A stretch of 60,496 bases of DNA, taken from assembly GCA_002224055.1 (NCBI GenBank), contig AZLU01000242.1:1-60496 (forward strand). Direction: 5' to 3'. The translations under genes were made by a program, and so were the position numbers. Below, piece by piece: positions 1 to 13,223 of this stretch. Every line of letters starts with the position of its first letter. Position 1 is the stretch's first letter. This DNA is from Pezizomycotina sp. ARF18. Taxonomy: Eukaryota > Ascomycota. The notes under the pieces were generated by a model. That model was not told where the DNA came from and did no database searches. It worked only from the letters and a program-made list of their open reading frames with translations.

Positions 1-1267
1 CGCGGAATCGTTGGCTTCCCCTGCAGACTTGCCGACGAGGGTCAGGCTCTGCAGAGCAGGGTCACCGCCGAGGGTGTGTGCGCTTGGTCGTCCGGCGACT
101 CCTGACCGGCTTGTATTGGGAATTCCGACGATAATAGAAAGTCGCGATCTTGAACAGTGAATTTTCTTTCGTGTTTAATTTTTCGCTCCGTGGTAATAAG
201 CGCACCTCAAGTGGTCACCAGACTTCTACCTGGCGAGATATTATTATTATTTTATTTTATTATTATATATATATATTTTTTTTTTTAAAAAAAAAGAAAA
301 AAAAATTTAGAAGAAAGGATTTGTTCAACCCCAGGGACTTTATAAAACAATTTTTAACACGCTCTTTGGGTTTTTGTCGTATTTAAGATATCAGGGTTCT
401 CCAAGTGGCGTGAGAGGATTATAAAGGATGATGATGATGAGCAATTGTTTGCAAAGAACAACAACAACAACAACAACAACAATAATATAATAATACTGGA
501 AGGGAAGGGGGGGGATATAATAAAGGGTAAAAGAAAAAAGAAGTATATGATACTATAAGTAGTATTTCAAAAAAAAATTAAAAAAAAAAAAAAAAAGTAG
601 TTAGTGTCTACAAGCAGAAATCTTACGAGAGAAATCCACACAAGTAATAGTAGTAGTATAATAAAAGAGAGGAAGAAAAAAAAAAGAAAGAAAGAAGAAA
701 GAAACGCGCGCGACCACTTTCTTACCTTTACTACTATTCTTTTTTCTTTATTTTCCCTTTTTTTTATTTTTATTATTATTATTTACTTTTTTTTTTTTTT
801 TTTCTTTTGATGTTTGGAAATTTGGTTGTGGGGGTTGGGGAGAAAATTAAAATAAACTTTAAAAAAAAAGGCGTTACTTAAGTGTCACGCGGTAGCGGCA
901 ATGATTGCTCGGTATAACCTTAATTATTACTGGGGTCGCGGTCGAACAAAGAGTTTAACTGAAGAAACCCTTCTTTTCCTCTATTTTTTTTTTCTTTTTT
1001 TTTTTTTTGAGTAGAGAGTTGATGATATAGGAGTGTAAAGATTTATATATATAGAGTAATAATAGTTAATAAATTAATAATAATACACGGCTTCGCTTTG
1101 TTGCGATTTTCTTTTGATTCTAAAGCCCACTTCTATTTTACTACTCTTTTAATCAATTTTACCGGGCCGACTGTATCGTCCGTCATATCAGATCAAAACG
1201 CAATAATATAATAATAATCTTTTCTTCTCTTCTATTGCCAACCACCCGCCGATAACGCATCGTCTAG
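1..1267. other. Non-coding spacer, low complexity
   Basis: No gene is supported here. The stretch is dominated by A/T homopolymers, AT dinucleotides and an AAC trinucleotide run near 456-483. The first ~150 bases are GC-richer and stay open on the minus strand out of the left edge, so they may be the 5' part of a gene lying outside the window. No domain could be recognised in that reading. Confidence 0.6.
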
Positions 1268-4200
1268 ATGATGATTAAGCGCAATGGCAGACATGAAACG
1301 ATGAAGAACTTCCTAAGGGATGAAATTGGTCTCGCGGGAGAAGAAGGTAGGGTATCCATTCATACATCTCGGCTTCTGCCGAAAAACTTTCGTCCCTGTT
1401 CTGATTACTTTTTTTTTTTTTTTTTTTTTGCGATTTATTGTTTTTAAGTGGTTTCAAGCCCTTAAGGAAACTGACCAGGTGCGCACTTGATACGTTCAGG
1501 GCTTTCTATATCGAAAATATGGGAGCTTGCTTCAAGCTCTTTAGCAAAGGACGTTACATGTCAAGCGCCGATTTCACTTCTCACAGAGTTGGATCTGGAG
1601 GCAGACCGTGAATACGATACGCTACCTCCCCGCCATTGGATTCACACCTTAAACGACAGCTGTGGAAACTTATCCAAGAGGATAACGACTTACGAATTGG
1701 CCAGTCTAGTGAGGCATGGGTGACGCTAGACGAGATTGAGGCTTGCCGGCCTCCCCCCAACCCCCGTCAACACGTCGCGACTAGAGATTCGTCTCCACGA
1801 GCTCGTATCTGCTGGTGCGCACAAGAACGGTAGCCCGGTCGCTAGTAAAAGGCAGAGACGTGCCGCGTCATCAAGTTTAGAGCCACTGGGCATTCGGGTG
1901 GAGCTCGCGAGGAGGGAAAGGCTAGTCGAAGTGAAAACGGATCGGCAAGTCCAACTCAACAGGCCACTGAAAACGAATGGAGAGTATTCGCTTCTTCGAA
2001 ACTGATTTGGAATGCTATCGCGGGTCATGATGAAGATTTTGAGAGGGTTAGCCATTTCCAATGGAGGCTGCTGGTCTTAATCGCATCTTCCGGTCCGAAC
2101 GGAATACCTCAGCCCGAACTTGTGTCTCGCTCCGAACAAGACAAGCGATCGGTGCCTTCCAGGACTTATTCCCTTGCCGAAAAGGGTTATATTGTGAAGC
2201 GGCCGATTACACTGCCAAAGTGTAGGACGTCTCTGTTGATACTCAAAAGGTTCACGCAAGGGCCCCTTCATATAGCGCAATCCTGACGAGAAAACGATCG
2301 GTAAAATATCCGATCAAGTTTCTGCGAAATCTGATGATCAATCTGCAATTTAGATTTCAATGGCTTTGACTTGACAGCAATTGTACAAACCATTTTGCGA
2401 GAGCTCAAGGGAGCTCGGAATGGGTCTTGCTGCGTGCCGATCTCAGGAAAAAATGGTAAGCGGGCTGTAGGCTCACCAGCGATATATTTTCCTGGCGGAT
2501 AGACTGGGGAGTTTTTTTTTTTTTTTTGTGCAACAATCTTTCTTGCCTATGGTATTGCTTGGTTATTTCATCAACTCAAAACACACTAAGTTATTTTTCT
2601 TACGATACTTCTAGGGTTTCGAGAATAATTCTACTTTAACCGCATCTTCAAAATGCGCATCCGTCGCCTTGAGCAGATTGGGTGTCTGAGGCGTATCAGA
2701 GTTCCAGTGTTTCCGAATGCCACGACAACAAGTTCCGCTACCGATCCGTCTACAGGAAGCAAGCCATCGAAGAAATCAAGGGGACCCCGATGCACAAGTG
2801 CCTCAAGTATGAAAGGGATCTTGAGCCATCCGAGTGGGTGAAGGCCCTCCAAAAGGTCGAGCCTACGAACTTGGCGGGTATAAGGATGTAACCGCAGAAG
2901 ACGATTCTGACAATGAAGAAATTATAAGCGTCGAAAACGCCATGGATATACCGCAGAATCGCCCTAAAGACTCTCAATCGCCTGCAGACGACGTCACAAA
3001 TGCGATAGATCTTAAAGATCATACGCTGCCCCTGTGGGCGAAGAGTGACCTGCCTAGGCTAATATTTGATTTAGTAAAGGCCGCCGGCTATCCGGTATTC
3101 TGAGTATGGTAAGACATGCAGCGGATTTATTATTGGTGGAAAATAAATAAATAAAAGAATAAAATAAAATAAAATAAAATATGCAAAATATGCTATTGTG
3201 GGTATGATTACTGACGAAGGGATGTCACAAGGATTTGATTCGACAAGTTGGCGGTCCGTTCATGTATCGACCGCTGGAAAAAGTGCTTTCAAGACTGGCA
3301 TCTACCGATCTATCGCTTTTGCGCCCTTCCCTACGACACTTAAGTATCGTACGCCATGCGGATCAGATCGGAAGGGCAAGTGTCTATAAGTATTGGACGA
3401 GGGCTTCGTACGAGGAAATGCTCCGAAACCTGAATCTCATGCATCTATCCGGCCTCCCCGCAACACCTGATACGATAGAGATGGGCGATGTGTTGCAAGT
3501 GAACTTTACGAGACCTTGACGAGAAAGGGTTCGAAATTCTAGATTTCCAAAAAAAAACGACAATAAAGCGGCATCATTTCTAAAGGCGCAGAGTTTCGCA
3601 CAAGTCGCTCTTGTCGATTGCATCGCTCCCTCCGTGCGGCGAGCGCAAACTTCCTCTAATCAAGAAGGTTCTGCAGCCGTACAACAATTGACAAATTTAT
3701 GAATGAAAGTTTACCGCTGTTGCTAACTCGTCTTGCCATAGTCCTTTGTTGGAACGGCCAAACCAGAGCAAGCGAGCAACGCCAGTATGGTGGTCGCTCA
3801 AAGAAAACTCGACGCGGCGCCGACCGTAAAGCTACGCAGGTAGACCCCGCTGCAGATGCGCAAGGAGCCGAGGGCATCACTCCCATCGTTCCAGCGCGTA
3901 AGAGAGGACGACCGCGCAAGACAAAGGATAATCTGGCTGCCAGTCCTAACCAGAAAGGCACAGAAGCCGAGCCCCAATCGGTGCAGGGGCCATCAGTGCG
4001 GAAGAGAGGGCGGCCACCAAAGAAAATACCCAAGCGAAAGAAACTTTGCTTCAAGCTGACGACCAGGAAATTGGAGAAAGCCCCTCGCCTTCCGAGCATA
4101 AAGTCGATGAAGCACCATTGGTGGCCAATGGTACAACCTCCCCCATCTCGGTGCCGATGGATGAGATACGTAATTCTCTGCAAGCGAGCTCGCGGGCCCC

Positions 4201-6187
4201 AAAAACCTAGCTCAACGTTTGGAAAGCCACGCGCCCGACTCTACAGTGTTAGAGTCCAGAGAACCAAGCGTAACTTCGACAAGCGATAGCCACTCACCCC
4301 ACGAGCCGAACACTCCTTACGAGAGCGCTGCGAGTGAACCAAAGTTGGTCGATGCGATTGGCGCCAATAATCAGTTGATTAACGGTGACGAAAGCTCTAA
4401 GGTTTTATATTTCCCGCCAGAATCAACTCCGATGGATTGGACGAGGTCGATCCTGCTACCTCCACGAAAGGATCTATTACACCCTGCGAAGAAAACCTTA
4501 GATTTGGCAGATTGAGTGGGCCGCGAAAACCGATCCGAAAACCACAGCAGACATCAATGCAGAACGTGGACCTGAGGTCAAGGGTCAGCAAAATTCCGAT
4601 ATACGCGATCAAGACAGTATCCCCAATATAAACTCAGCGCCATTATTAACTCCCGTCGTGTCCCCAAGCGGTGAAGAAAAGCTGATCGATGCAGAGGGCG
4701 TTGAACTCGAAGTCGTCTCTGTTCCGAACCTAGACAAAGCGATCAAACCGCATACAATTTATCTGCAGCTAAGCGTGAGTCACTCTGATTGATATGATTA
4801 AGGAGGTAGGAGACGCTATGGGCATGTTCCGCGCCTTCGACATTTACCGTACTCGGTATAAGGAGGAACGCGCTGGGCTGGTACTATGGATAGAAGACAT
4901 TCAACGGCATTGCGGACTCCATCACGCGTAAGAATCTTTACCGGCAGATTGCAGTTTTCTACCAAAACCAGAAAGGACGCAGAGTTCTAGGGAAGATTAT
5001 AGCCAGTCGAGACCTCAGTCTTTCAAGCAAGGAGGTCGAAAGGGAGAAAAATTTTACTTAAGAATTACAGCTTGTCCTACTTGAACAGGTCACGCATGGG
5101 AAAGATCATTCGGAACGAAAGAGAACTACCAATTGAAGTGGTTTCGTACGATAGAATTTATCCTCCGGCCAAAAAGCAGCAGGAAGCCGCAGACCGCCAA
5201 AAGACTAAACGTACGAACGATGCGAGGAAAGCTACGTTGCAACGTATCAAAATGGCTGCCAGCAATGCCCTTGCCAAAGGCAAGCAGAAACTGAAGCGCA
5301 GGCAGGCAAGTCAAATTACAGGCCTATTTTGCCTCGAATTGCCCAAGCACCTCGGATGAAGGCTCACGCCTTGGACCATGCTCGTGGACCAGACGAATTG
5401 AGAACTCGATTTAGGTCCTCAACTTTGCCGCAACAGGTTCAGAGTCGACACCATTTCTCGCAAGGTTTACCTTTATCACGTGGACGCCCACAGGCTCCTA
5501 ATACCTGCCTGGCCGAGTTTTACCGGAAAGGACCGCTGGCTATGATAAATACCACAGCAATCGATTTCAGACATGAATTTTTTTCTAGCGGCTCGGATGA
5601 TAGCGATAGCGATGGTGATGAGGGCGACAGCGAATGGGAAGGCGAAGTTACCAAGTCTAAAGCGATGATTTAGCGCCGGCGCCTTTTGAAATTGTTTGGG
5701 ACAGGTCTAGACAGACTCCCAGTGCACCCATCGTATCTCACAATCCCAACATCGGGTCGCCAACTTCCTCGATCCTGATGAGCGGCTACATGAACAGCCC
5801 AGCATTGCGTAACACGTTTTCAAGGGCCCCGAGCATCCAAAGTCTAGCATGGGGATTCATGGGCCCCAATGGCATCAAGGAAGCTTAGAAAAGGCAAAGC
5901 TTTAGTCAATAGGAAGACGACCGAAGGGCAGCCACATGTCCATCGATACAGGATCAAAACTAGTAACAAACCTAAAGAACCGGAGCCGAGGAAAAGTAAT
6001 CCAAAGCCAAAGACCTCAAAGCGACGAAGATGTTGGAGCTCGAGCGCGTTCAAAATTTCAAGGGCACGGATCTTGAAGAGTCTCCCGGCAGCGAAAACGT
6101 ATTCCGCAAGGATAGTAGTATGTACTACCTTTATGTCCTTTGATGAAAGACCTGGGGAAGCAAGCAATATGCATGGATATCTAACGA

Positions 6188-6227
<40 letters not shown>

Positions 6228-8029
6228 CTTTCCCTGGTAATAGGCAAAGTCATACCGAGACCCCGAAGGAACCGAAGGATTGATACTTTCGACGATAAAA
6301 CGCTAACATTAGCGGTCATCATCTCTCGTGCTTTATTCGGCGGCCCGATGCGCACACTTCGCTGGATGTTGTGCGAAAGGTCATGCCCGACCTTGACGAT
6401 GCTACACTGAAAAGGAATTGGGTACGGATCCGGACTCACGAAAAGGTTCGAATTGACAAGTTACAGCGGCAGTTCGACAAGCTATACCTTGAAGGATTAG
6501 AAAATGCGAACTCCTCTATATGAGAAAGATAATCCTGATGGATTTGACCTCGACCACCACATATCGTGGTTCAACTCTGTCGCCAAACAAACAAAGTAAT
6601 AAACCTTTCCTACTCTTTTGCGCGAGAAGAATACTCTCATTACCCTCCTCCCCTTTAAATCTTTATTTCCTTTTTACCCCTCATAATCATGAAAAGATAC
6701 TAACGTGAAATTTCCTACGCAGCATTTCCGATTGCATTGACCTGCCCCTCAATAGAGCCACATTTGATAAGGAATATCATTATGCTACGATATCTGTTCC
6801 AGATTGGCGCGAGCCCTGTTCAATGTCAACTCCTCTACAATGCTCCGAAAAGACAAATTTATTTCACATACTTTCTGCCTCCCTTGCTTCAAACCAAGCA
6901 AAATAACTATTAATGAATCTATTCACGATGTGAAAAATATCAAAGTGCTGTAAAGGTAAGATTTTCAACGGAGCTTCACTGGCCGACTAAAGCTTTAGCC
7001 TGATATCTTAGCAGAGTTTATTTCTATGTTAAAATTTTTAACACGACTACTAACACCCTTAAATATATAGGCCCTGTTATTGACGGATGACAAGACGTAC
7101 AAGAAGGAACTCGCTTTAGATGTCTTAGGACGTGCTTCTGACGAGGTTGTCAAAGCGGCATTTTCGCAGCTTGGGGAAGAAAACTTGTTATCAATGCAAA
7201 AGGGGACGACTCGAATTCGGAATCACTCTATTAATGCCAAGTTTTTCATCCCGCTCAAAACCGCAATTGCAGATGACACTTTTGAGCAAGCTCTTCGGTT
7301 CGACAAAACCATCCGCCGCGATTTTGCTAACAATGGTGAACTTGAGGTGTCTGCTTTGATCAGCAATGGCATCATGGCCTGGACGACTGACATGCTGGCA
7401 GCTAGAAAGGTGAGGCTCCTTTATTACCCCAAGAATAACTGGAAGAGTTAAACCAAAAACAAGACGCAAAGAGTATTTGGTCTAACCTAACGCTATCCTC
7501 CGCCCTCCTCGGTGGTGATTGGCAAATTTTTTTTCTTCTAGTAAAACTTGACTTGGTAAGACGGGACTCAAGCATTCCTCCATGGGACTTCTCGAAGGTA
7601 CATAACAAGAGGCATGGATGCGGATCTGCACAACTTTGACCTGGTCCTCCGGCCTCTCAAGGACTTTGAAAGCTACCAGCCAGCTTGTTTTCCAAACAGC
7701 ACACAGACATCCCTCTTGGTGGCCTCAAGACGGTTAAAACTCCGCTGTGTATTTGGCAGGATAGCAACGAGAAGGTTATCGTGGGCATGTGGCTAAAGGT
7801 CCTCAAGAGTATACTTGCGATACTTGTCCTTCGCCCCGGCGTTACGGAGGAAACCGTGCAATCTTGCCTCAGCCACTGCTCAACAGGGATGATGCGAAAG
7901 GCACTGGATTGGCTAGCCGAAGCAAAGGCTGTGAAAAAAGGGGACTGCGGTGGGTACACACCGTGTTCCAAATTCTACTCTATTCTAAATATCAAAGCGA
8001 AGCAGAGGAAAGGAGTAGTGGTAAAATGA
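1268..8029 (+). CDS. TFC3: TFIIIC B-block-binding subunit (tau138/Tfc3)
   Basis: Largest DNA-binding subunit of RNA polymerase III factor TFIIIC, which contacts the tRNA-gene B box in the nucleus. Exon 1 (1268-1346) gives the family's N-terminal helix, ending DEIGLAGEEG. A 132-nt intron (1347-1478) follows, and exon 2 resumes with SGLSISKIWEL. The B-block winged helix is at about 2055-2270, with FQWRLLVLIASSGPNGI and QDKRSVPSRT. Two AT-hooks lie near 3890-4040 (KRGRPRK, KRGRPPKK). The C-terminal winged-helix region is at about 7080-8029. Numerous one-base frameshifts split the reading; with the domain order intact, they look like sequence error rather than decay. The ATG at 1268 is preferred because it is the only start upstream of the conserved helix; the ATG at 1301 is an alternative. 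The stop at 8029 is approximate. Confidence 0.85.
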
Positions 8030-8936
8030 CTAGTGCCAACAACAATGTACTTACGCGCGGCCCTTGACAAGATAATTTAAATACATAAATTGCCTATCCA
8101 TATAGTTATACAAAACTTCATTTTACATCATTATATTCCTGCTTCAATATCAAAATAGGCGGGTACTGCTGTGCATATTTCAATCGGGCTCCATTTGATC
8201 TAGAGCGTTGCATGTGCATTTATTGTTACGAACGGGCGGAAGCCGCTCGTTTTTAAAATCTTTAATGAACGGGCGATATATACTACTAGTCTAAATGGTA
8301 TACGTATATGTAATATTTCTTTAACTCCAAGCGCTGTCAGACACAAGTACCTCTCTTGCAAGCGCCGAACGTTATAAGGTATAACCGGTAAGTCGGTTCT
8401 TTCTTTCCTGCTTTCTTTCTATGTAAAGCGAAGTATCCAAGGGAAGCTACAATAAAATACTTAACCTTTAATATTCTTCTTGTATATATAGAGAAATACT
8501 ATTACTTTGTATATAGGTGGTATTCAGCTACTATAAATATAAGCTTTAAGCGATATCGAATTTAAAAATATTTTTGGTTAGAATACCACTATTGGTATTA
8601 TACCCCTAAAGTACCACGATTGTCATCATAACGGGATGATAAGCAATGAGACCCATTAAGTTACAGAAGGGGAAGAAAAGGGAGGCAAAAAGACGACACA
8701 TATTCAACTTTCTTGCCTTTCTATCGTTCATCCATTTGATTCAAATCCTTTCCCTTTAAACAACCATTCATAATATCTGAATCTCTGTATCGATCTCTGA
8801 ATCATACTTTTCTTCGAGTAGGGTACTATCCATTTCTATACTCGGAGCCGGTTAAAAAAAGAAGGAAGAAAGAAGTAAGAAAAAGTAATCACTAGAAGCC
8901 ATCAGGAATTTTCGCAATCAATCTACCCCAATAGTC
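8030..8936. other. Spacer between TFC3 and the E2 gene
   Basis: AT-rich, with no supported coding region. It should hold the 3' end of TFC3 and the promoter and 5' UTR of the downstream E2 gene, but no specific site stands out. Confidence 0.6.
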
Positions 8937-9078
8937 ATGGAGAAGTCATCGGTCACGGTAAACAAAAGGTCGCCGACCATTCGGAAATACGTATGTGAAA
9001 GCAAAAACTTTGAACAAAATAACTGCCTTCCTCTTCCTCTTCATCTTTCCCCCTCTGTTTATCGTTTTCATATTTCAG

Positions 9079-9112
<34 letters not shown>

Positions 9113-10394
9113 AACTTCGCCTTCGAGTTCTGACAAAAATCATAAATTCGCTCCTCATGTAGTGCGGGAAGCGGCTGAAATCCAAAAATCACCATCCCGG
9201 GACTTCACGGCCCGCCCGCTCGAGCAAGACATCTTCGTTTGGCATTTCACATTGCGTGGTCCGCCCGCTCCCTCGCCTTTCGCCAACGGCTTCTACCACG
9301 GCCGTATCCTTCTCTCCGCCAACTACCCCTTGCGCCCACCCATGTTCCGCTTCCTGACACCCTCCGGTAGGTTCGAAGTCAACAGGGACATATGCCTCAG
9401 CATGAGCGGATTCCACGAAGAAACATGGCAACCTGCGTGGGGGATCAGGACGGCTCTCGTGGCACTGAGGGCGTTCATGGATACGGACTCGGAAGGTCAA
9501 GTCGGCGGGATGGATTCGGACGAGAAGATGCGGAAGCAGCTGGCCGAGAGAGTAGGAGCTGGAGGTGTTCCGAGTGCGGAGGGGGCGGGGAGGAACAGGA
9601 GATGCTGCAGCTGCGATGGACGATACGCTTGAGAAAGAAGTAACGATTCCCGAGGAGCTCAAGTTGGGTTACAAGGACCAACTGAAGGGCAAGCAGGAGG
9701 GTGGAACCGAAGGGCAGGCGAGCAGTGCAGGAGACGTTAGCGGAAATCCAGCCGAACCTGGCGCCGCGGCATCGTCGTCACTATCGGAACAAACAGGTCA
9801 GCAACCACCTGTAACGTCGGCACCCGAAATACCACCACCTCCCCCTTTCCAGAGAATCAAGCCCTACATCTAAATCCTGTGCCATTTTCAATATCCCCGA
9901 CCTTCACCAACAGCAGCAGCAGCAGCAGCCCTCGACCCCACCAATTGCAACAACAATATCAACAACTACTTCAGCAATACCAAGCTGCCTTGTACCCGCA
10001 CACATCTATGGCCACCCAGCCTCCAGCAAGGGGAGGTGACAAATGGTCTACAGGATGGGAATCCGCCCTTCGAGGCAGGCCAAGCAACACAAGACGCTCA
10101 AGAGCAGCAGGACCAGCAGGTGCAGCAGCCGGTTCAGCTCGCACACGCGCCAAGAGCAGCCCAGGCCCCGCCGATACATGACTTTTTGCACCCAAATCAG
10201 GACCAGGGAACAGCAGTCATAGGTAAGGAAGAATTAATTCATTTTGGTGTTTAAATACCACTCAAGCTAGAGATGTTTCTTTAGATACAGACTAAAACTA
10301 TATTGTCACCTACTTAGACATCGCTATCGGAATCATCTTGGGTTTAATTGGCCTCCTTTATTTCAGCAAATTTACGACGCCAGTTATTTTTTAG
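8937..10394 (+). CDS. UBE2J-type tail-anchored ubiquitin-conjugating enzyme (E2)
   Basis: E2 of the UBE2J1/Ubc6 class, expected at the ER membrane in ER-associated degradation. Exon 1 (8937-8990) encodes a short start with KRSPTIRKY. The intron holds a 31-base T run (9081-9111). The UBC fold spans about 9163-9540, with HFTLRGPPAPSPFANG and FEVNRDICLSMSGFHEETW; the C of DICLS is the catalytic cysteine. A Cys-rich SWRCSECGG patch matches the J1-type linker but lies in another frame. IPEELKLGYKDQL returns in a third frame, so at least two one-base indels occur at about 9545-9610. A long Gln/Ala/Pro-rich linker follows. The last exon encodes a single hydrophobic tail anchor (IAIGIILGLIGLLYF) ending at 10394. 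The exon 1/exon 2 phase is also off by one base. Confidence 0.88.
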
Positions 10395-11266
10395 GGCCAT
10401 GCGTATTCATACGTTTTTTCATTTCTTCATTTCGAGCTAGATGATTCTTTTTCCATCTCTTTTTGCTTTCCTTGTTCTCACGTGTATGAGTGGCGTTTCT
10501 TTTTTTTCTTTTTTTTTTGGTTAGAATCGGTAGGCGTTGAATGATTGGAGTGGATCCTAGTGTGTCTTTTTTCTTTTCTTTTCTGCATGTATGTGATAGT
10601 TAGCTCTCCCAGGTGAGTGGAGAATATCGAACGATTGTTTCTTCACACGATATTTATTGACCTTGAAGCGGAAGCTACATTTAAATCAACTTTTTTGATA
10701 TATTTAATACATATCTCAAATATCTCTCACTATATTTCAGAACACATAAAATTTACCGCGATATTAGCAATGTTTTCGCCTTTGCCTTAAGCTTAAGTGT
10801 AGTTTGGTCTCCAACATTTTGGTTTTATTTCACAAATTTTCTTTTGCGTCATGATCAATGTTGACTATGATATAAAATACGCACTATTTGACGGCCCCCC
10901 TATGCTAATTAGATACACATTAAAGGCGAGCGATATATAGCAAACGTCCAGTGTTTCTATCATGATATCATTTTCGAATGGCCGAACTACGAGAGCACGA
11001 TAGAAACAACATCCTTTTTCCCAAGCAATTTATAACTCTTCTAAAGGATTTTTCGAGAAGCACAAAAAAAAAAAAAAAGAAAAGAAAAGAAAAAGAAAAA
11101 CGCCCAAGTAATATGGAAGTCTATGAAATGCCAGAAGACTTTATGCATTGCAGATGCAACGAGATCTGCACGTGTATGCCGACACCACGTTATGAAATAG
11201 AGAGTAAGGGAAATAGGAGTAGAGAAAACGAATATATATATTTCTAATAAATAATAAGATATAGAT
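10395..11266. other. Convergent 3' spacer
   Basis: Lies between the 3' ends of the E2 gene (+) and the rhomboid gene (-). AT-rich with T runs. A short plus-strand reading at 11113-11247 has a C-x-C-x3-C-x-C cluster, but it sits in a 3'-UTR position and has no recognised homologue. Confidence 0.55.
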
Positions 11267-13223
11267 TCAGGAATTGCCGTTGGGGTCTAATTGACCGATG
11301 CTACACCAATCTTTGATGGGCTGTTAGGAAGAAATTCACGTTAGCTCAAAGTGCCCATCGTTTATATTGATATTATTTAGCGAGGGGAAAAAATAACGCG
11401 GCAGCAAACTTACCAACACGTCAGGTGCTTGCACACTTGCACTCAGTCCTGTCGCGCGGTAGAAGTTCTTGATGAGGACGATGAAACAGACGAAAGTCAC
11501 GGTGAGCAGGGCCGCCCTAACGATCCACCACGCCCACCAGAACGGCTTGCGACCCTTGAAAAATCCTACGGGACTTTGGCAAATCTCTTCGCGCCGCTCG
11601 GTTGGTGACGGTTGAATAAGAGGGCTCCGAGTCTCCGATCTCTGGCGGAGGGCAGGAGGGGAACGCAGGAGACCAATCCCAATGCGATACCGCAGAGGAA
11701 ACCTCCAATGTGAGCGAAGTTGTCGACTCCCGGGAGGAGACCGATGACGAAGGCGAGTGCCTGAAAAACAAAAGCGCAGAAACGGTTTGGTTAGCAGTAA
11801 AGGCATCATATATTGACTTTGGAGGAGTTTCGGTAACATACCAAGTCGAGAAGCAACCAGATAAGATCTCTAAACGGATGGGACCGTTCGCGCCAGGTAT
11901 AAAACAAGTCGAGCAGAACCAAGGCGACAATACCAGCTAAAGCACCCGACGCACGGTGGATACAAGGCCTGATATATGAAACTGTTAGAAACCAGCGAGC
12001 TAGCTATCTCAGGGTTTCGGAACAAGCAATAACACTTACCTTGAGGCGAAAAGTTGCCCCAAGTATAAAACCCATCTAAAGGAAAAAGACGAGAGAATGT
12101 AAATGGTTAACATAATGCAAGCGGTTTTAATAATTTCCACAGAGGAAAAACGAGAGACACAAAAGAAGCGATGGAGTATTGAAAAATTACCATTCCGCTT
12201 GCCATGTATACGAGGAAAAACCTAATGCTACCGATTCTCTTTCCATCTGGCTCCTAGGAGAAGCTGGACCGCAAGGTTCAGACCGATATGGATGATCCCG
12301 CGTGCAAGAATATCGGGGTGATGAACCTCCACCACTGATAAGGCTGGGTGCCCTGCGTCGCTCCCATCCCGCAAAGCGTCGCCAAAGAGCATCCATTTGC
12401 GCTGATATCGAGGCTCGTCGTGTTGGGGCAAGGAAGAATTAAGCTCCTGTTATCAAATTAGCCTTGGTGATTCTACCCTCCTTCCTCTTTGCCTTCTTTT
12501 GTTTTCGAGTTCGCTAATGAGAAGAATTAAACGTACCACTAGTTATAGCTTTAACTCTGTCATGCAGGGTACGTATCGAGCTCCCATATTTATAAGAACA
12601 TATGGCGACGGACCCAGTAGGATATTGAACTGAGGTTTCGTCTCTTCAACCCGGGAAAAAAGGTCAGCAAACTATAGGCAAAAAAGAAAGAGAGAGAAAA
12701 AAAAGGGCGTCAATAGTCCAAATTTTCGGTGGCACTACCTATTGGTGACTTCGTGAGACTGGCATTTTTTATAAGCTCGCCGACGAAGACGCCAACTTGT
12801 ATCGCGCCAAGCAGGTAACACACCCACGGCCAGTGGGAGTTCTTGTAAAAAGGCACATTTTGATACTGCTTTTTTGGTCGCTGGTGTACTGGCAACGCAT
12901 CCGGTGCTATGCCACCCTGCTGACCGGAGGACTTTGACCGTAATAGCCGTGTTGGGGGTGCTCCGACATGGCAATATTATCTGCGAACGGGTCGGCTGGC
13001 TTGCCGCCTGTTCGAGGATCGTAGCCCGAGTGGTACGATGTATCAGCGAGGTGGCTGTTGCCGGAAGCGAAGGACGCGGCCGAGTGATTGTTGGAATTGT
13101 AGGCGTTGGCGTCAGAAAACGGCGACAGGTGCGACGAGGAGTCTGGGGCTTGATGGCCCTGGTAGGGAGTATTGGTGCTGCCTTGTCCGGCGGGTGGTTG
13201 TTATAATAATCGTTCGCTGCCAT
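11267..13223 (-). CDS. Rhomboid family intramembrane serine protease
   Basis: Multi-pass membrane protease that cleaves transmembrane substrates. The N-terminus (from 13223, MAANDYYNN) is Pro/Thr-rich and frameshifted. A first membrane segment (SHWPWVCYLLGAIQVGVFVG) follows, then the rhomboid hallmark NILLGPSPYVLINMGARYVP. Next come an IIHIGLNLAVQLLLG helix, the serine-motif helix near 11940 and the histidine helix DNFAHIGGFLCGIALG near 11715. The Ser motif reads R-A-S-G in the given bases, but one missing base at about 11953 would make it the standard GASG. The last exon (to 11267) encodes IKDWCSIGQL, resembling the usual fungal C-terminus. Introns with good GT..AG ends are seen at about 11762-11843 and just before the Ser motif. 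At least three frameshifts are present. Confidence 0.87.

Noticed and set aside
1-150. Open minus-strand reading leaving the left edge
   Set aside because: Too short to show a domain and no start codon can be defined. Noted only as a possible partial gene.
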